64,000 bases of DNA, from positions 124,001 to 188,000 of the forward strand of contig CANTFK010000822.1 in the NCBI GenBank assembly GCA_947646735.1, in the 5' to 3' direction. Positions 9,591 through 20,803 of this stretch are shown one piece after another. Positions within the stretch are counted from its first letter, which is position 1, and every line of letters begins with the position of its first letter. The notes below the pieces were generated by a model that did not search any database, was not told the DNA's origin, and was given only the letters and a program-made list of their open reading frames with translations. Origin of the DNA: Peronospora farinosa (Eukaryota > Oomycota > Peronosporomycetes > Peronosporales > Peronosporaceae). The position numbers and the translations under genes were made by a program.

Positions 9591-11856
9591 GTGGTTGCGT
9601 TCACCAACTCACACGTCTTGTATCCGTTAGTGACTTCTCGTAATCTTTCCACCGGGTCTCAAGCACCTTACCGTTGGTCTTTTTCGGCACTTCCTGGACC
9701 TAACCCTGACGAGGTCGCCCCGACCGTGGACCTTATTGGGGAGCCCCCCCAATTATCTGGAGGTCTCTCAAGCTTGGGAAGTTTTACGTGGCGCGGTGGA
9801 GCGGGCCCAGGCCATGGAGACCCTCGCTGAGGAACACAGGATCCTCCAACGGGCCTATCAGATGGAACATCGCCGGACCGCGGAATTACAGCGTCGCGTA
9901 GACAACCTCACGGAATTCGAGATGACCCATGCGACCCGGATACAGTCTTGGGTCCGGAATCTGGTCCACGAGCATGAAGTGGACCAGCTGGCCATCGCCG
10001 AGTACCGGGATGCACTCGCCCAACGGGTGGACAATTTTCGGGAAGTGGAAGAATCCCGATCCCAGATCAAGTACTGGAAGGACCAGTACAACGAGGCTGT
10101 CGCAAATTCTTCGGCTGAAATTCGGTCGCTGGAGTCCAAGTTGGATGCACTTCGCAGTCCTCAAGAACTGTCCAAACAAGTGTTGGTACTCCAGAAGGAG
10201 GTTGCCAACTACAAGAGCCGCGTGAAGACCCTCCTCCGGGAACGTGACCAGCTGCAGAAGCAGCTAACGGTTGCTCGAGGCATGGCGGCAAAATCGACCC
10301 CAGCCACGACCAAAGCCCGAAGTTCCAGAACGACGAAAAGGTCACGTTCGCCTTCATCCAAGGCTCGGTCGCCCCTTAAGCCGAAGAAGCGAAAAACCAA
10401 TCGTGCCCCGGGGTCATCTGAGGCCGAGGATAGCAGTAGTGACGACTCGATGTTCGCCGCCATGGCCAGGTCGCGGGCTTCCAGTCGTCGCTCCGGCCCT
10501 GTACCCTCTACGTCAGAGGTCGGCCCCGAGGTCATAGACCTATCGACTAAGGCCAAGTCCAAAGTTCCCACTCCACCTTCACGGCCCCCATCCCCTCGCA
10601 CTTCCCACGCAGCGCCTCGGGCGTCAAAGAACAAGAAGGCTCGAACGACGTACTCCGACGAGTTCTTGGAGATGTTTGGACCAGACTCTGAAACTGAGAG
10701 TGATGAGTCTAGCCATGCTAAGCGTAAGCCACCAGCCAAAAAGTTCCCGCCGCAAGGGCCCCGCCGGCAAGGGTCCATCAGTACCATCCAAGGGTTCCAG
10801 TGGCAAGGGTCCAGTACCATCCAAGGGTTCCCGCGGCAAGGGTCCAGTACCACCCTCCAAGGATTCCAGCGGCAAGGGTCCCGCACCATCGTCCAAGGGT
10901 TCCATCAGCAAGGGTCCCGCACCACCACCCAAAGGTTCCAGCGGCAAGGGTCCAGCACCCCCCTCCAAGGGTTTCAGCGGCAAGGTTCCAGCACCACCCT
11001 CCAAGGGTTCCAGCAGCGAGGATCCTGCACCCACACCTGAGGGTCCTGCCAGCCAGGGTCCCACCCATAATGATTTACCCGACCGTAACATCCACGGCTC
11101 TTCCCTTCCTGGTTATGCGACACCCAGCACGTTCGCCGCAGAAGATGTTGCCCCCTGGTCGATTTCCCAGGTAGGGGCCCTCGTTATCACCCAGCTGACG
11201 CCAGAGGATCTTTGGTCCAAGGTATCGCTTCCATTATCTTGGGTGGGCGCTTTTGAAAACCAGAAGCCCCAAAATTCCCCAATCTGGAGCGAAGCCCTCA
11301 TGAAGGACTCTCAACTTCAGCTTCTGATGGACTCATGTCCTTGGGCCCAGGGGGTCGTGACCGTAACCCCTATTTCTTTTCCAGTGTCCGGCTGGTTCAG
11401 TGACCTCGTGAAGCTCCATGATACGTACGTCGATGCGTCACGCCAGAGTCTATGGGAAGACCGACACCGACTTCCTCTTTTCTCCGAGCTCCGTAAAAGA
11501 GCCAATACGCCTCTCGGCTGTCCAATGCGAGGAAGAAACGGCGGGCCAAGGCGGTGAGGGCTTGGATGGACGTACTTGAGAAGGTCCTGGAGGGGATGAA
11601 GGCCGGTCACTGTGACCTCGACATTCTTCTTGACCCCTACTTCCAGCCCATGATCCCGACCCGTCAGCTGACCGTCTGGTACCCAATCGTCACCACGGAG
11701 GATCCTCAGTTGGACTTGTTGAGGGCTTTGCATACCGCAGACGACACTGACCCCTGGCGCGTGTTCTATCGCAAGAACATTAAGGAACACCCCGCCTTCC
11801 AGGTCCCTCGTCTCTCCGGCAAATTTCGCCCGGCCACCGTTGCATTAAATGTTTAG
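9591..11856 (+). pseudogene. Antisense gene of inner element, about 750 codons, three frameshifts
   Basis: Plus-strand coding between the integrase end and the 3' LTR, antisense to gag-pol. An N-terminal piece (from about 9591) shifts frame at the C7 run near 9745, then a long coiled coil follows (EVLRGAVERAQAM, RTAELQRRVDNLTEFE, VLQKEVANYKSRV), then a basic nuclear-signal-like stretch (KRSRSPSSKARSPLKPKKRK). It shifts near 10740 into SKGSSGKGP repeats and a globular part (PWSISQVGALVITQLTPEDLW, WFSDLVKLHDTYVDASRQ), then shifts near 11540 into DVLEKVLEGMKAGHCDLDIL and ends at 11856. The first ATG is unclear; a gtaagt at about 9570 could be an intron donor. No known family recognised. Confidence 0.6.
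10750..11035 (+). repeat. Degenerate short tandem repeat in inner antisense gene
   Basis: Units of about 24-33 bp of the type caagggttccagcggcaagggtcc, encoding SKGSSGKGP(A/V)P in one frame. Repeat-length changes here probably caused one of the frame shifts. Confidence 0.75.
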
Positions 11857-11904
11857 TCAGCTAGCTTTCTGCTCCAACGCTTTTCCCTAACTTCACGTTC
11901 CTTC

Positions 11905-12005
11905 TCTTTGGCCTGTATCCCTGTATCCCTGGGCTCCTGGGCCCCTGGGCTCCGGGGCCCCTGTACCTCCGGGCCCCTGGGCCCCGGTACCCCGGTGCCC
12001 TAATA
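11905..12005. repeat. GC-rich minisatellite between convergent inner genes
   Basis: Repeated ccctgggctcctgggcccctgg-type units separating the chromodomain stop (12147) from the antisense gene stop (11856). Similar units occur in both inner LTRs (about 9268-9318 and 20575-20625). Confidence 0.75.
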
Positions 12006-12146
12006 CTCTGGGCCTTTCACAATACTTCGCAATCTCTTTTGTGCTGTCGCACTCTCGAATATAATAACTTGACCCCCTTGTAAATGTATGACAAATACCG
12101 CCTCCTTCTTGCATCATCTTGGCCTTCCCAAGATGAACTCTCCCCA

Positions 12147-13939
12147 CTACTCTTCATGAATCTGCATTGCCTCGAATCGGTTCCGAGTAGCCTGCCTGCG
12201 CTCATAGTCCCTAAGCAATCCCCCGCAGTTGAGGTCCACCTCATCCACCCATGACGGGTCAGGATATCCTTTCCATTGTACCAGGTATTCACACTGGATC
12301 CGTCCGTACCGAGTTTTCCTTCCCATACGTCTGTCTAGAATCTTCTCCACTTCGTATTCATCCTCTTCCAGCTCCGCGACCCAACTGTCTTCTGGCAATA
12401 GAGCTTCATCAAAATCCACCCGGTTCGCTTCGTCTACCACCAACACCGTGTCTGGTCTATCCGGGTATTGCCGGACCAGCTTCAATTTTGACACGTGTAC
12501 CAACGGGTATATACGGTAGTCTGTTCCACTGATATCTAAACGAACGGCATAGTCACCCACCAGTTCTCTCACTCGGAACGGCCCGTGCCATAGATGTGCC
12601 ACCTTTCGAGCATACCCCTCCTTGACCCGGTCCAAGTATAACCAAACTTGGGACTCTACCTCAATATGACCATCAACCACCTCCTCATTGTGGGCCTGGG
12701 CTCGACTTTCCATCGCAGATCGTAATAATTCGTTGGCCTGTTCTCTCGCTCTGCGATACTGACGTTGTACGCTATATCGCCATCGACGGGGCTCACATTC
12801 ACGCCGCTTCGTGCTGCCTAACGGTATGGTGGCTTCTAGAGTACTTCGGGCATCCCAGCCATGTACCAAGAAAAATGGAGTTTCCTTTCGGATCCGGTCC
12901 TGGGCTGTATTCAACGCGAAAATGAGCCTTTCTGCATAGGCATCCCAGTCCTTCTGATCTACCTCGAACACATACATTTTGATGGACCGTGTAATGGTCT
13001 GTACCATTCTCTCTGCTGTGCCATTGGCCTGTGGTCGATACGCCATAGTCGCCCGCTGTTTCTGCCCAATGATGCGGTTGAAAGCACGAAAGAAATCTGA
13101 CATGAAACTGGGTTCTCTGTCGTGACGGATCGCCTCACTGGCTTCAAAACCGACGAAATACGCACTCTTCGTAACCTTCTGCCGCGGTTTGGGCCGACCT
13201 CGACGAACTAGCCTTGGCAATCACATATCCCGTAAACAGGTCCACCCAAATCAACAGCTTGGTATGCCCCCTTGAACGACTTGGGCAAAGATGGGATATG
13301 GTCCATCGCGATAACTTGGAACGGGTGGGTAGCTTGAATGTTCCCTGGACTTCTCCCTCGTAAGGTGGGGCCACCTTTTCCAGTCTCGCAGTCTACGCAA
13401 GTGCCAACATAGCGCTGAACACTCCGGAATAAGCCTTTCCAATAGAAATGTTTCCGGATCCGTTGGTATGTACGGCCACTTCCCTGGTGTCCCCCTTTTA
13501 GACTCGTATGGTAGTGGTTTATAAAGTCTTGTTGTAGACTTTCAGGTATAACTAGCCGAATCAACCCATCACGGTCCTCGTCTGCTGTTCCCTGGTAAGG
13601 GCAGTACAGAAGAAGATCGTCATCATCCAAAGCGTAGTTCATCCCAATCTTTCCACACGTAAATGCCACCTCGGCCGATAGACTACCCCAGTTGCCCCGT
13701 AGGTAAATCTTCAAATCACGTATCCACATCTCTTCATCTTGGGCTGCTGCAATTCGTTTGATTCTTATCCGTTGCACCACTTCCTCTTGCACGACTTCCG
13801 TCGGTATTCTGGATAGGGCCCGGGATCTCGTAACAGCTGTAACTTGCAATGCATGGCTCTGGTCCTTGGGTATTAAGAGCTCAGGTAGACGGTTGATCGC
13901 TTCAAGGTCCTTGAACTCTTCTTCCGGCACTATATCGAC
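12147..13939 (-). pseudogene. Inner element integrase with C-terminal chromodomain
   Basis: The HHCC region has GHQGSGRTYQRIRKHFYW and CVDCETGKGG. The DDE core has AMDHIPSL, RHDREPSFMSDFF and PQANGTAERMVQT. The core is broken by frameshifts near 13210-13350, where three frames must be combined. The C terminus reads GPFRVRELVGDYAVRLDI and then a chromodomain (VEKILDRRMGRKTRYG, EYLVQWKGYPDPSWVDE), ending at 12147. Confidence 0.85.
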
Positions 13940-14502
13940 ACCCTGTTGCTGGTGCAAAGCCACGTTAGCAAGTCGGTCTGCACTTTGGTTCCATTCGCGC
14001 TTCATGTGTAGAAACTTGTGAACGGGCCAGGACCTTAGTTTTTCCAGGGCCTTCGCCCGTCGTACTGTCAGGCCCTGCGCCTTACACTCGATTTCTCCTC
14101 GCATCTGTCGCACGACCAGGTTAGAATCTCCACACACTACTAGACGTCTACGCTCCAGGTTCTCCAGTAGAGGAAGCCCAACAATAGGCCTTCATACTCT
14201 GCCTCATTTACTGTCGCTTCAGTCAAATATCGGGAAGCAGCGGCGACTACCGTCCATTCCGGGAGTTGCCACACAATAGCACTGCAGGCTCCTCCCCCAC
14301 GCTTAACTCGTGCAGACCCATCGAAACTGACCACGTACAAGACTTCCTCAGGTTCGACTGTAGGAGGAACCACCGTGATAGCTTGGCGCGGATGTCTCTT
14401 GGGGGCGATTGAAGATAGAATAGAGTCCACATTTTCGCGAGGCGTAATGCTTGCCGCTAATGTCCCCATTATTTCATCTTCGCCCTTCTTGCACTTAACC
14501 AC
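13940..14502 (-). pseudogene. Inner element second RNase H (archaeal-type)
   Basis: A second RNase H follows the first: SFDGSARVKRGGGACSAIVW gives the first Asp, NEAEYEGLLLGF the Glu, CGDSNLVVRQMRGEI the second Asp and NQSADRLANVAL the last Asp. This order and spacing fits the archaeal-like RNase H known from plant Tat elements and, from memory, from some oomycete gypsy elements. A stop splits it near 14140. Confidence 0.72.
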
Positions 14503-14511
14503 TTCTAACGT

Positions 14512-15987
14512 TCATTGAGACAGGAGTGCAGCCCGGTTTCCAAGGCGACCTTGTAGACCCGGTGACCGGACTATCCACGCCAGTGTTGAGTGTCGGGTCA
14601 AGACCTTGATAGGTCGGGTGACCAATGACGTGTAGCAAAGGTCTAGTATTCGCAATAGCTCCAGCACTTCCTTGTCCACCAGCCCATAGTTGATTTTGTT
14701 TGGCTTCAAAGTCCGACTCGTGAAAGTTACCGGCATATACACCCCTTCATATTCCTGCACCAGGGATGCCGAGATGGCCCACTCGCTAGCATAGACAATA
14801 ATGACGGGTTCCCGGTCTGGATCAAAATGGCGGAGGATTGGGGCAGTGGCGATCTTAGTCTTTAACATAGCAAATGCTACCTGCACCCGGGCCCATCGGT
14901 CCTCCTCCTGGTCATCTCCCTGTATGTCCCCAGTCCTGCTTATCCGGTTCGTAATACGTGGTAATATACTCCTTTAGTTCGTACAGGATGGATGCATAAA
15001 TGGCGTAGTCCTCCAGGAACCGACTGTAATAGTTGAGAATCCCGAGAAACGACTACATAGCTTTCAGGGTAGTGGGTAACGGTAAGTCCACCAAGGACTA
15101 TAGGTCTTTAGGGTGGACCTCCAGCCCTTCCGCTGACACTTGGTGGCAAAGGTAATCTACCTTTTGACAGACCCATGAGCTCTTAACCGCGCTGATCGAT
15201 AAGTTCCACTTGTCACACACCTCCAAAAGTCGTTCCACTTTCACGCATAAATCATCCCATGACTCCGAGGTCACCATAATGTCGTCGATTTAGGACCTAC
15301 GTCCTTCTTGAGGTCTCCCTCGGTATGGAACACCTCGAACAGGTCCTCTGGTTTGTCAGAGCCCGGCTCTGAAGAAATCGTAAGAAACCCATATAAAGCA
15401 TTATCCAACAGCGGCTGATAGATCTGCGGCGCATTCTTCAGTCCAAACGGCATTCGTCTCCACTCAAAAAGTCCGAGCGGGGTTACAAACGCCGAGATTA
15501 AACGGGCTCGTTCGGTCATACTGACCACCCAAAAACCGCTAGCCATATCCAGTGAGTACCACAGGGCCTTATCTAGGTCTTCCAACAGCTCATTCACGAG
15601 AGGCATAGGATACACCATAAGCCGCGTTAAATCATTCACCATCCGGTAGTCAATGCACAGCCTTATATCCACCCCATTCTTCTTGACAATAATTACAATT
15701 GGACTGGCCCATGGGGAGGTGGAATGCTGGATTATCTTGGATGACAAGAAACCTTTTATCAGGTCTTCCAGCTTCTCCCTAAATTGAGGGGCCACCTTCC
15801 GTACCCGTTGGGCGATTGGGCGCGCGTTCCCAACATCAATGTCGCACACTGCTCCTCGAGCCGCCGGGGGTAATGCGTTACCTTTTCCCATCAGCAAATG
15901 TCGTTTTCTCCATATAATCTGACGGAGGCGGTCTACCTCCTCCTTTGGAGTATCCCCGGGGTCTGAGATCTGGATGTCTTCCAACAT
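14512..15987 (-). pseudogene. Inner element reverse transcriptase and first (degenerate) RNase H
   Basis: RT is clear: DIRLCIDYRMVNDLT, MPFGLKNAPQIYQ. At the catalytic box (about 15268-15295) the minus strand reads stop-I-D-D-I-M-V in one frame: the Tyr codon expected before IDD is TAA, and the upstream frame is also shifted, so this copy cannot make active RT. Further stops follow in the thumb and connection region. The RNase H at 14512-14886 has VYASEWAISASL and LTRHSTLAW where active enzymes have DAS and TDH, so two catalytic Asp are replaced. Confidence 0.82.
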
Positions 15988-16102
15988 AACTTCGTTCGTG
16001 GATGGGGTGACCTCAGGAATAACAGACCATTTTTTGTCGATATCCTCGGCACATAAGTTTCCACTCTCGTGAACACAGACCTGGTCATCAGGAGTATCTA
16101 CT

Positions 16103-16630
16103 TCAGCCTTGATAATCGGTGGACCCCCCCTCTAGGTGGACCCTCTCCATATCGGTCCTATCCCTCGATGAGACTTCCGTGCCCACACTAGCTCCAGTTG
16201 GTTGACCTCCATCGAGGGCCTCCCTTCTAGACTCCTGATCTGATGGTAATGACTCAGGGTCCCTCATAACAGACTCGTGCACCACGTTAACCACCGGCAC
16301 TTGGGTCCCCATCCGTAGCAACATCTTCTGTGGAGTTGTGTACTGAGGTTTCTCGACCATCGGACCTTGGTACACTTCTTCTTGAGTGGTTTCTGCATCC
16401 TCCTCGTCGGTGGTTGCTTGGTAGGCTAGATTTTTCCATTCAGCGTACCTCCTAGAACCAACTGACACGAACCCTTGGGCCCGGGGAACCCGGTCCTTAG
16501 CCAGCCAAATGCCCAGCTTGGTATCCTCGTGTAGGATCAGGTCCTTGTCACTCACATTGGTGACCCTCAAGAATTGGCGATGTCCATTTCCTTGGATCAT
16601 CGTAGTTACCCATCTGTCTCCACGGGTCAT
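16103..16630 (-). pseudogene. Inner element protease-RT linker
   Basis: Open segment (RGDRWVTTMIQGNGHRQFLR ... KLGIWLAKDRVPRAQGFV) resembling the region between protease and RT in gypsy pol. No catalytic motif of its own. Confidence 0.55.
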
Positions 16631-16674
16631 CCATAATTTCCACTGGTCCGACGTAACCCTCTTCAGCGGAACCT

Positions 16675-17478
16675 CTACATATTTGTCGCAGGTAAACTCA
16701 CGTATTGGCCCAATTTTACCTCAGACATATGGCCACTATACAAGGTCTTGCGACCTGTCAGCTGGATTCGAACTTCGTCTGGCAAGCAAATAGTTCCATC
16801 CGCCATGTCCAAACGAATTCCAGCTGGCACCATAAAGTCCATCCCTAGTAGCACATCCTGGCCGGTCATGGACCCGACCCACACATTGAAGAAGTATACT
16901 AATACACCATTCAGTGTTATCTTGATCTTCGTTCGCCCTTCCGTGGTGTAAACTGCTTCTCCAATGCCCACGCACTCTTGTTTCTCGCTTGTGTTAATCT
17001 GGCAGCCTGCCTTACGAGCAAAGGCGATATACAAAATAGATATCTCGGCACCAGAATCAAACAGTAGATTTGCACGAATATTGTTAACTTTCCCAGAGGC
17101 CTTGGCTTGCTTAAACCACTTCCCTGGGGCATGGTTTTTCCAGTATCCTCTTGACTCTTCCGGCAATAAATCCAATGTCATCATAGTCTCTACTCGGGAA
17201 TAAACATGAGGTATATATGCATTGGCCACAGCAGCAACAGAATTAATGCAAAAGCCCAATGTATTTCCAATCAATTCATCCAACTTATTGACCTTTTCCA
17301 TGGGGTGTTCGTCCACAAATGCACAAATGCAACAATTAGAACGCTCGGCTCGTACCAGATTCAAACCTGGCGAGCGTTCTAATCTAACATCTTCTCCGCC
17401 GCCTCGGGCAGCTGCCCCGCATGCTTGGTCGGGTTGTACCACTGGCGAATCAGATTGTAGAACTCTTCCATCGGGCAC
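16675..17478 (-). pseudogene. Inner element aspartic protease
   Basis: The motif LLFDSGAEISILY gives the DSG catalytic site, followed by DVLLGMDFMVPAGIRLDM, the usual hydrophobic-hydrophobic-Gly motif. The frame is open across the domain. It sits between the zinc knuckles and RT, as in Ty3/gypsy pol. Confidence 0.82.
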
Positions 17479-19862
17479 CAGCCGACGTCATGAACCTTGC
17501 CACAACCGCGACACACAAACAGGCAGTGGTCGGCTGGGTGACCCTTCCTTCCACAGCACTCGCAAACGAGCCGCTTCCAACAGTCCAGATCCCCATGCTT
17601 CCTAGACCCACAATGGGTACACTTTGTCGCGGGTGTCCCTGATACCACCTTTTGTCCAGGTCTCTCTGCCCTGCGTCGACTTCGGTCTGGGTCTGGGTCC
17701 TGATGATCCCGGGGGTCATCTGCGTTCCTCGCCCTGCCAGTGTAGGGCTTACTCGCCGCCGCATAAATCCTTCTGAGGTCACCTTATCCCTCAGACCCAC
17801 TGGAGCTGGACCCTTGGTCATTTTCACTTTCAGAAGTGGATCGGATGACTTGGACGGGTCTCCTCAGCTGACTCTTGGTGTGGCCTGGAGTGGTTGGGGT
17901 CTTCTGACGAAACTTGCTGGACCCGAACAAGACCCTTCCTTGACGCGTCTTCGCTCTCTGACGAGCCTGCAGGACGTTCTCCAGGTCATCTGCATCAGAA
18001 AGTCTGAGCAATGTAAGCTGGTTCGCTAATTCTCGATCATCCAAGGTCTCCACGTAATGATCCACGTGTTCACGCTTTACACTGGGGGGACCACCCTTAA
18101 TATCTAGCTTGGCCCTGAGCCCTGCCACGTTCAAACGGTACAAATATTCTAAGGGTGACTCATCGGCTCTCTTTCTGGCGTGATAATATTGTCGGGCCAC
18201 CGACACCCCCAAGACGCAAAATTGTGCTTGGAACTCTCGCAGAAGCAGCTTCCAATCGACGCGTACCGTTCGACCTAGCTGTCGATACCAATTCTGAGCT
18301 GGACCCGTGAGCAGGGACCCAAAAATGAGACACTTCTCGCTGTCTGGTGCCTGGTCTCGGAGGAAAGCCGTCTTTACCTTAGTGCTCCAGCTTCTGGCAC
18401 GATCTTCATCGTGGTCACTCCCGCTAAATTCCTTCAGATTCGACGAGGCCGATACCCTAATGTGTGGAACAACAGTAGGGGGGTCCTCCTGCCGTAGCCG
18501 CGGCCACAGTCGCTCGCGCTGAGGTCATTGGGAACGCCAAGTCATCTGGGTCGTATTCATCATGGGTTGACCCCACAGATTCCATGTCCACATCAGGGAT
18601 ATCGCCTAGTGGTCCTAGGCGCTCAATTCGCTGGGAGGACCTGGGATGAACTGGTCCTTGACCCTTCGTGGTGTGTCCCCTGTCCACTGCAACTTTTGCG
18701 GAGCCTTGCTCTTCAAGGAACTTGGTCATCGCCTTATCAAAGTACGGCTGGAGTGCGCTAGGTGGAACTGACTCAGCCTTTGTTTCCTGATCCGTTTTTG
18801 TCCCCATCAACCTTGGCTCCACTTTGCACCGGGCTTCCGTCTCCTCCTGTGCTTGGCGCTGGACCCATGGGGTTGCTGTGTCCACATGGCCAGCTTCGCG
18901 AATTCGTGCTTCTAACAACGCTGCACCAGCTGGACCCAGTTGCATTCGGTCCACCGTATCCATCAGGGCCGACATCATAGATGAGGTGGCTGATTTGTAT
19001 TGAGACCTTGGTGACGATTCACCGAGTGACGTAGCAGGAGAGCCCACACCAGGATCCACTACTCCTCCATCTTGACGGGGTACTTCCTTCGGGGGGAACT
19101 CTCCCACTAACGTCTTGAGGTGACCATGCAGGGTCACTAGGGTCTTCTTCAAGGTCTCGAACCCGAAATCGAAGAGGGTATCAGCGGTAAAGTTCCCAGC
19201 ATCCATCCCAGCTTCATGTAGCAGATTCATTACGGCCTTGAGGACCTCCAGGTCTGTGGTCGTGGTGGGAAGAGCGTTATCGGACCGTGAACCTGGTCCA
19301 TAAGCTTGACCTAGAGCGCCTTCATCACCGGGTCCTTTCGGAGAAACTTCTTCAATTTATTCCGATGGTAGGCTTCTTCCAAATCTTCTTCTGTCCAGTC
19401 CTTACTAGCCACGCCTTGGCTCTCTCCCGACTCGTCCGTCGTGTCTCCGCCTCTCGGTGCCTTCAACTTGGTATGCTTCTGCTTCTTTTGCTTGTTCTTG
19501 GGCACCTTTGGCTCTTGAGTGGTAGGTTGGGAGACTTGCTTCGGGGTCCCTTGTTTTTTAGCTTTCGCTGTCAAAATTGGGACCCCTGGACCATAATATT
19601 TATTATGGCCCATGTTATCTTTTTCAACGAAGACATAAGGGGGAGGATTTTGTGGTTTTTCTTCATATTCCACCTTGAACTCAATAGCAGAGCTCCTCCC
19701 CGGGCTCTGCATGTCCTCCGATCCTTCTTCCTTCTTGATCACTGGCGATCCGGTTTCCAGTGTCTTGGTCGTCCCTTGGTCTGTCTTGACCGTTATCTTT
19801 TCTTCTTCGTGGGACTCACGGTAAAATCCCGCTTCTCCCGGAGATCCGGGCACGCGCACCAT
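17379..19862 (-). pseudogene. Inner element gag with three zinc knuckles
   Basis: Begins at ATG 19862 next to the LTR. After an N-terminal charged region and breaks near 19311 and 18457, the gag core is seen at 17784-18450 (RQYYHARKRADESPLEYLYR, HYVETLDDRELANQLTLLRL), which is the retrotransposon-gag fold of gypsy elements. The C-terminal part (17379-17648) has Cys/His clusters CTHCGSRKHGDLDC, CECCGRKGHPADHC and CRGCGKVHDVGWC. Stops and frame changes split it into at least four pieces. Confidence 0.78.
19846..19861 (-). other. Primer-binding site of inner element, overlapping the gag start codon
   Basis: On the minus strand the 5' LTR ends CACCACA and the next bases are ATGGTGCGCGTGCCCGG. 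TGGTGCGCGTGCCCGG is the expected tRNA 3'-end complement. The ATG formed with the preceding A is the first codon of gag (MVRVPGSPGE). Confidence 0.6.
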
Positions 19863-20799
19863 TGTGGTGGAGTGGATTCTCAAACAAAGTGAGAGAACCA
19901 CAAACACACACAGCGCCGGACTGCCGACTTACGGAGGGGGTACCCCGATACCGTGTCGCGTCAACCTTGGGTCTCACCTTGTGTATCCGTCGGCTTGGCT
20001 GGTCTTGCTCCTCGTTAGACGCAGAAGACTTAAAGACTTGGTCTTTGTATAGGACTTGGACTTGGTGGTCCCCGAGTGGATATACTTCACTTGGGACCGG
20101 GTTTCTTGGGCTCAATCGACTTAGCCGAGAGCGATGCACCTGGTACTATGTACCCCTTTCGTGGCTGACTGTTCTTGGTCCTTGGACCCCTTTGTGTTCT
20201 TCCCCGTAGGGAAACCGCTTCCTGTAGCGGGTCGTAGAGTGTTGACACTTACTTGACACCTCAGGCCAACTATCCTGAGGTTCAACTTGCGTTGCTTGAG
20301 TCGTCTAACACCTGCTGGACGTCGGGGGGCCAAAGGGTATCCCGCCCGGAAGAGGTGAAGCGACGGAGAAGCTTAGGAGGGGCGCTTAAAGTTGCCACGT
20401 GTAATGCAAATTCGAGTGTGTTTATTTACCTTATTCTCTGTATGCTTTTCTTGCCTAACCTTAACCCTTTGATCTAGATAGTGCCCCGTGTGGACTCTTG
20501 GAAGAAGAACTGGCTCCATGTTACCTGCACTTTCTGTAATCTTCGATATTCTGTGTACCGATTCTGCACTCTCGGACATTAGGGCTCTGGGCCCCTGGGT
20601 CCCTGGGCCCCTGTACCCCTGGGGCCTGTGCTGACTCCGCACGTATGGGTCCTTATATTCTTAATACGGCGGGGCCTGGTGTGTGGTTGTAAATCCGCGA
20701 GGCCGGGTCGTGGTCACTCCCTCGGGGAAGTGACCAGAAGTTCTCTTGCTCTCCGTTCCATCTCCCTTAAACTCCAACTTTCCCTGGCACTTCACCACA
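19863..20799 (-). repeat. 5' LTR of inner element (937 bp)
   Basis: Direct repeat of 8556-9492 with TG...CA ends inside a 7-bp terminal inverted repeat, TGTGGTG/CACCACA. Confidence 0.93.
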
Positions 20800-20803
20800 G
20801 ACG
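20800..20803. repeat. Target-site duplication GACG, right copy
   Basis: Partner of 8552-8555. Confidence 0.85.

Larger units (their letters stand above)
8556..20799 (-). mobile_element. Inner (nested) Ty3/gypsy LTR retrotransposon, 12.2 kb
   Basis: Bracketed by 937-bp LTRs 8556-9492 and 19863-20799, each TGTGGTG...CACCACA. I count about seven differences between them (about 99.3 percent identity). The 4-bp target duplication gacg lies at 8552-8555 and 20800-20803, so this is an intact insertion into the outer element's antisense gene. Gag, protease, RT, two RNase H domains, integrase and chromodomain read on the minus strand; a second gene reads on the plus strand between integrase and the 3' LTR. 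Coding is heavily broken. Confidence 0.94.

Noticed and set aside
17335..17385. ttcaaacctggcgagc resembling a tRNA T-arm
   Set aside because: No cloverleaf can be built around it and it lies inside the inner gag-protease region; the inverted gagcgttct repeat there is a local palindrome.
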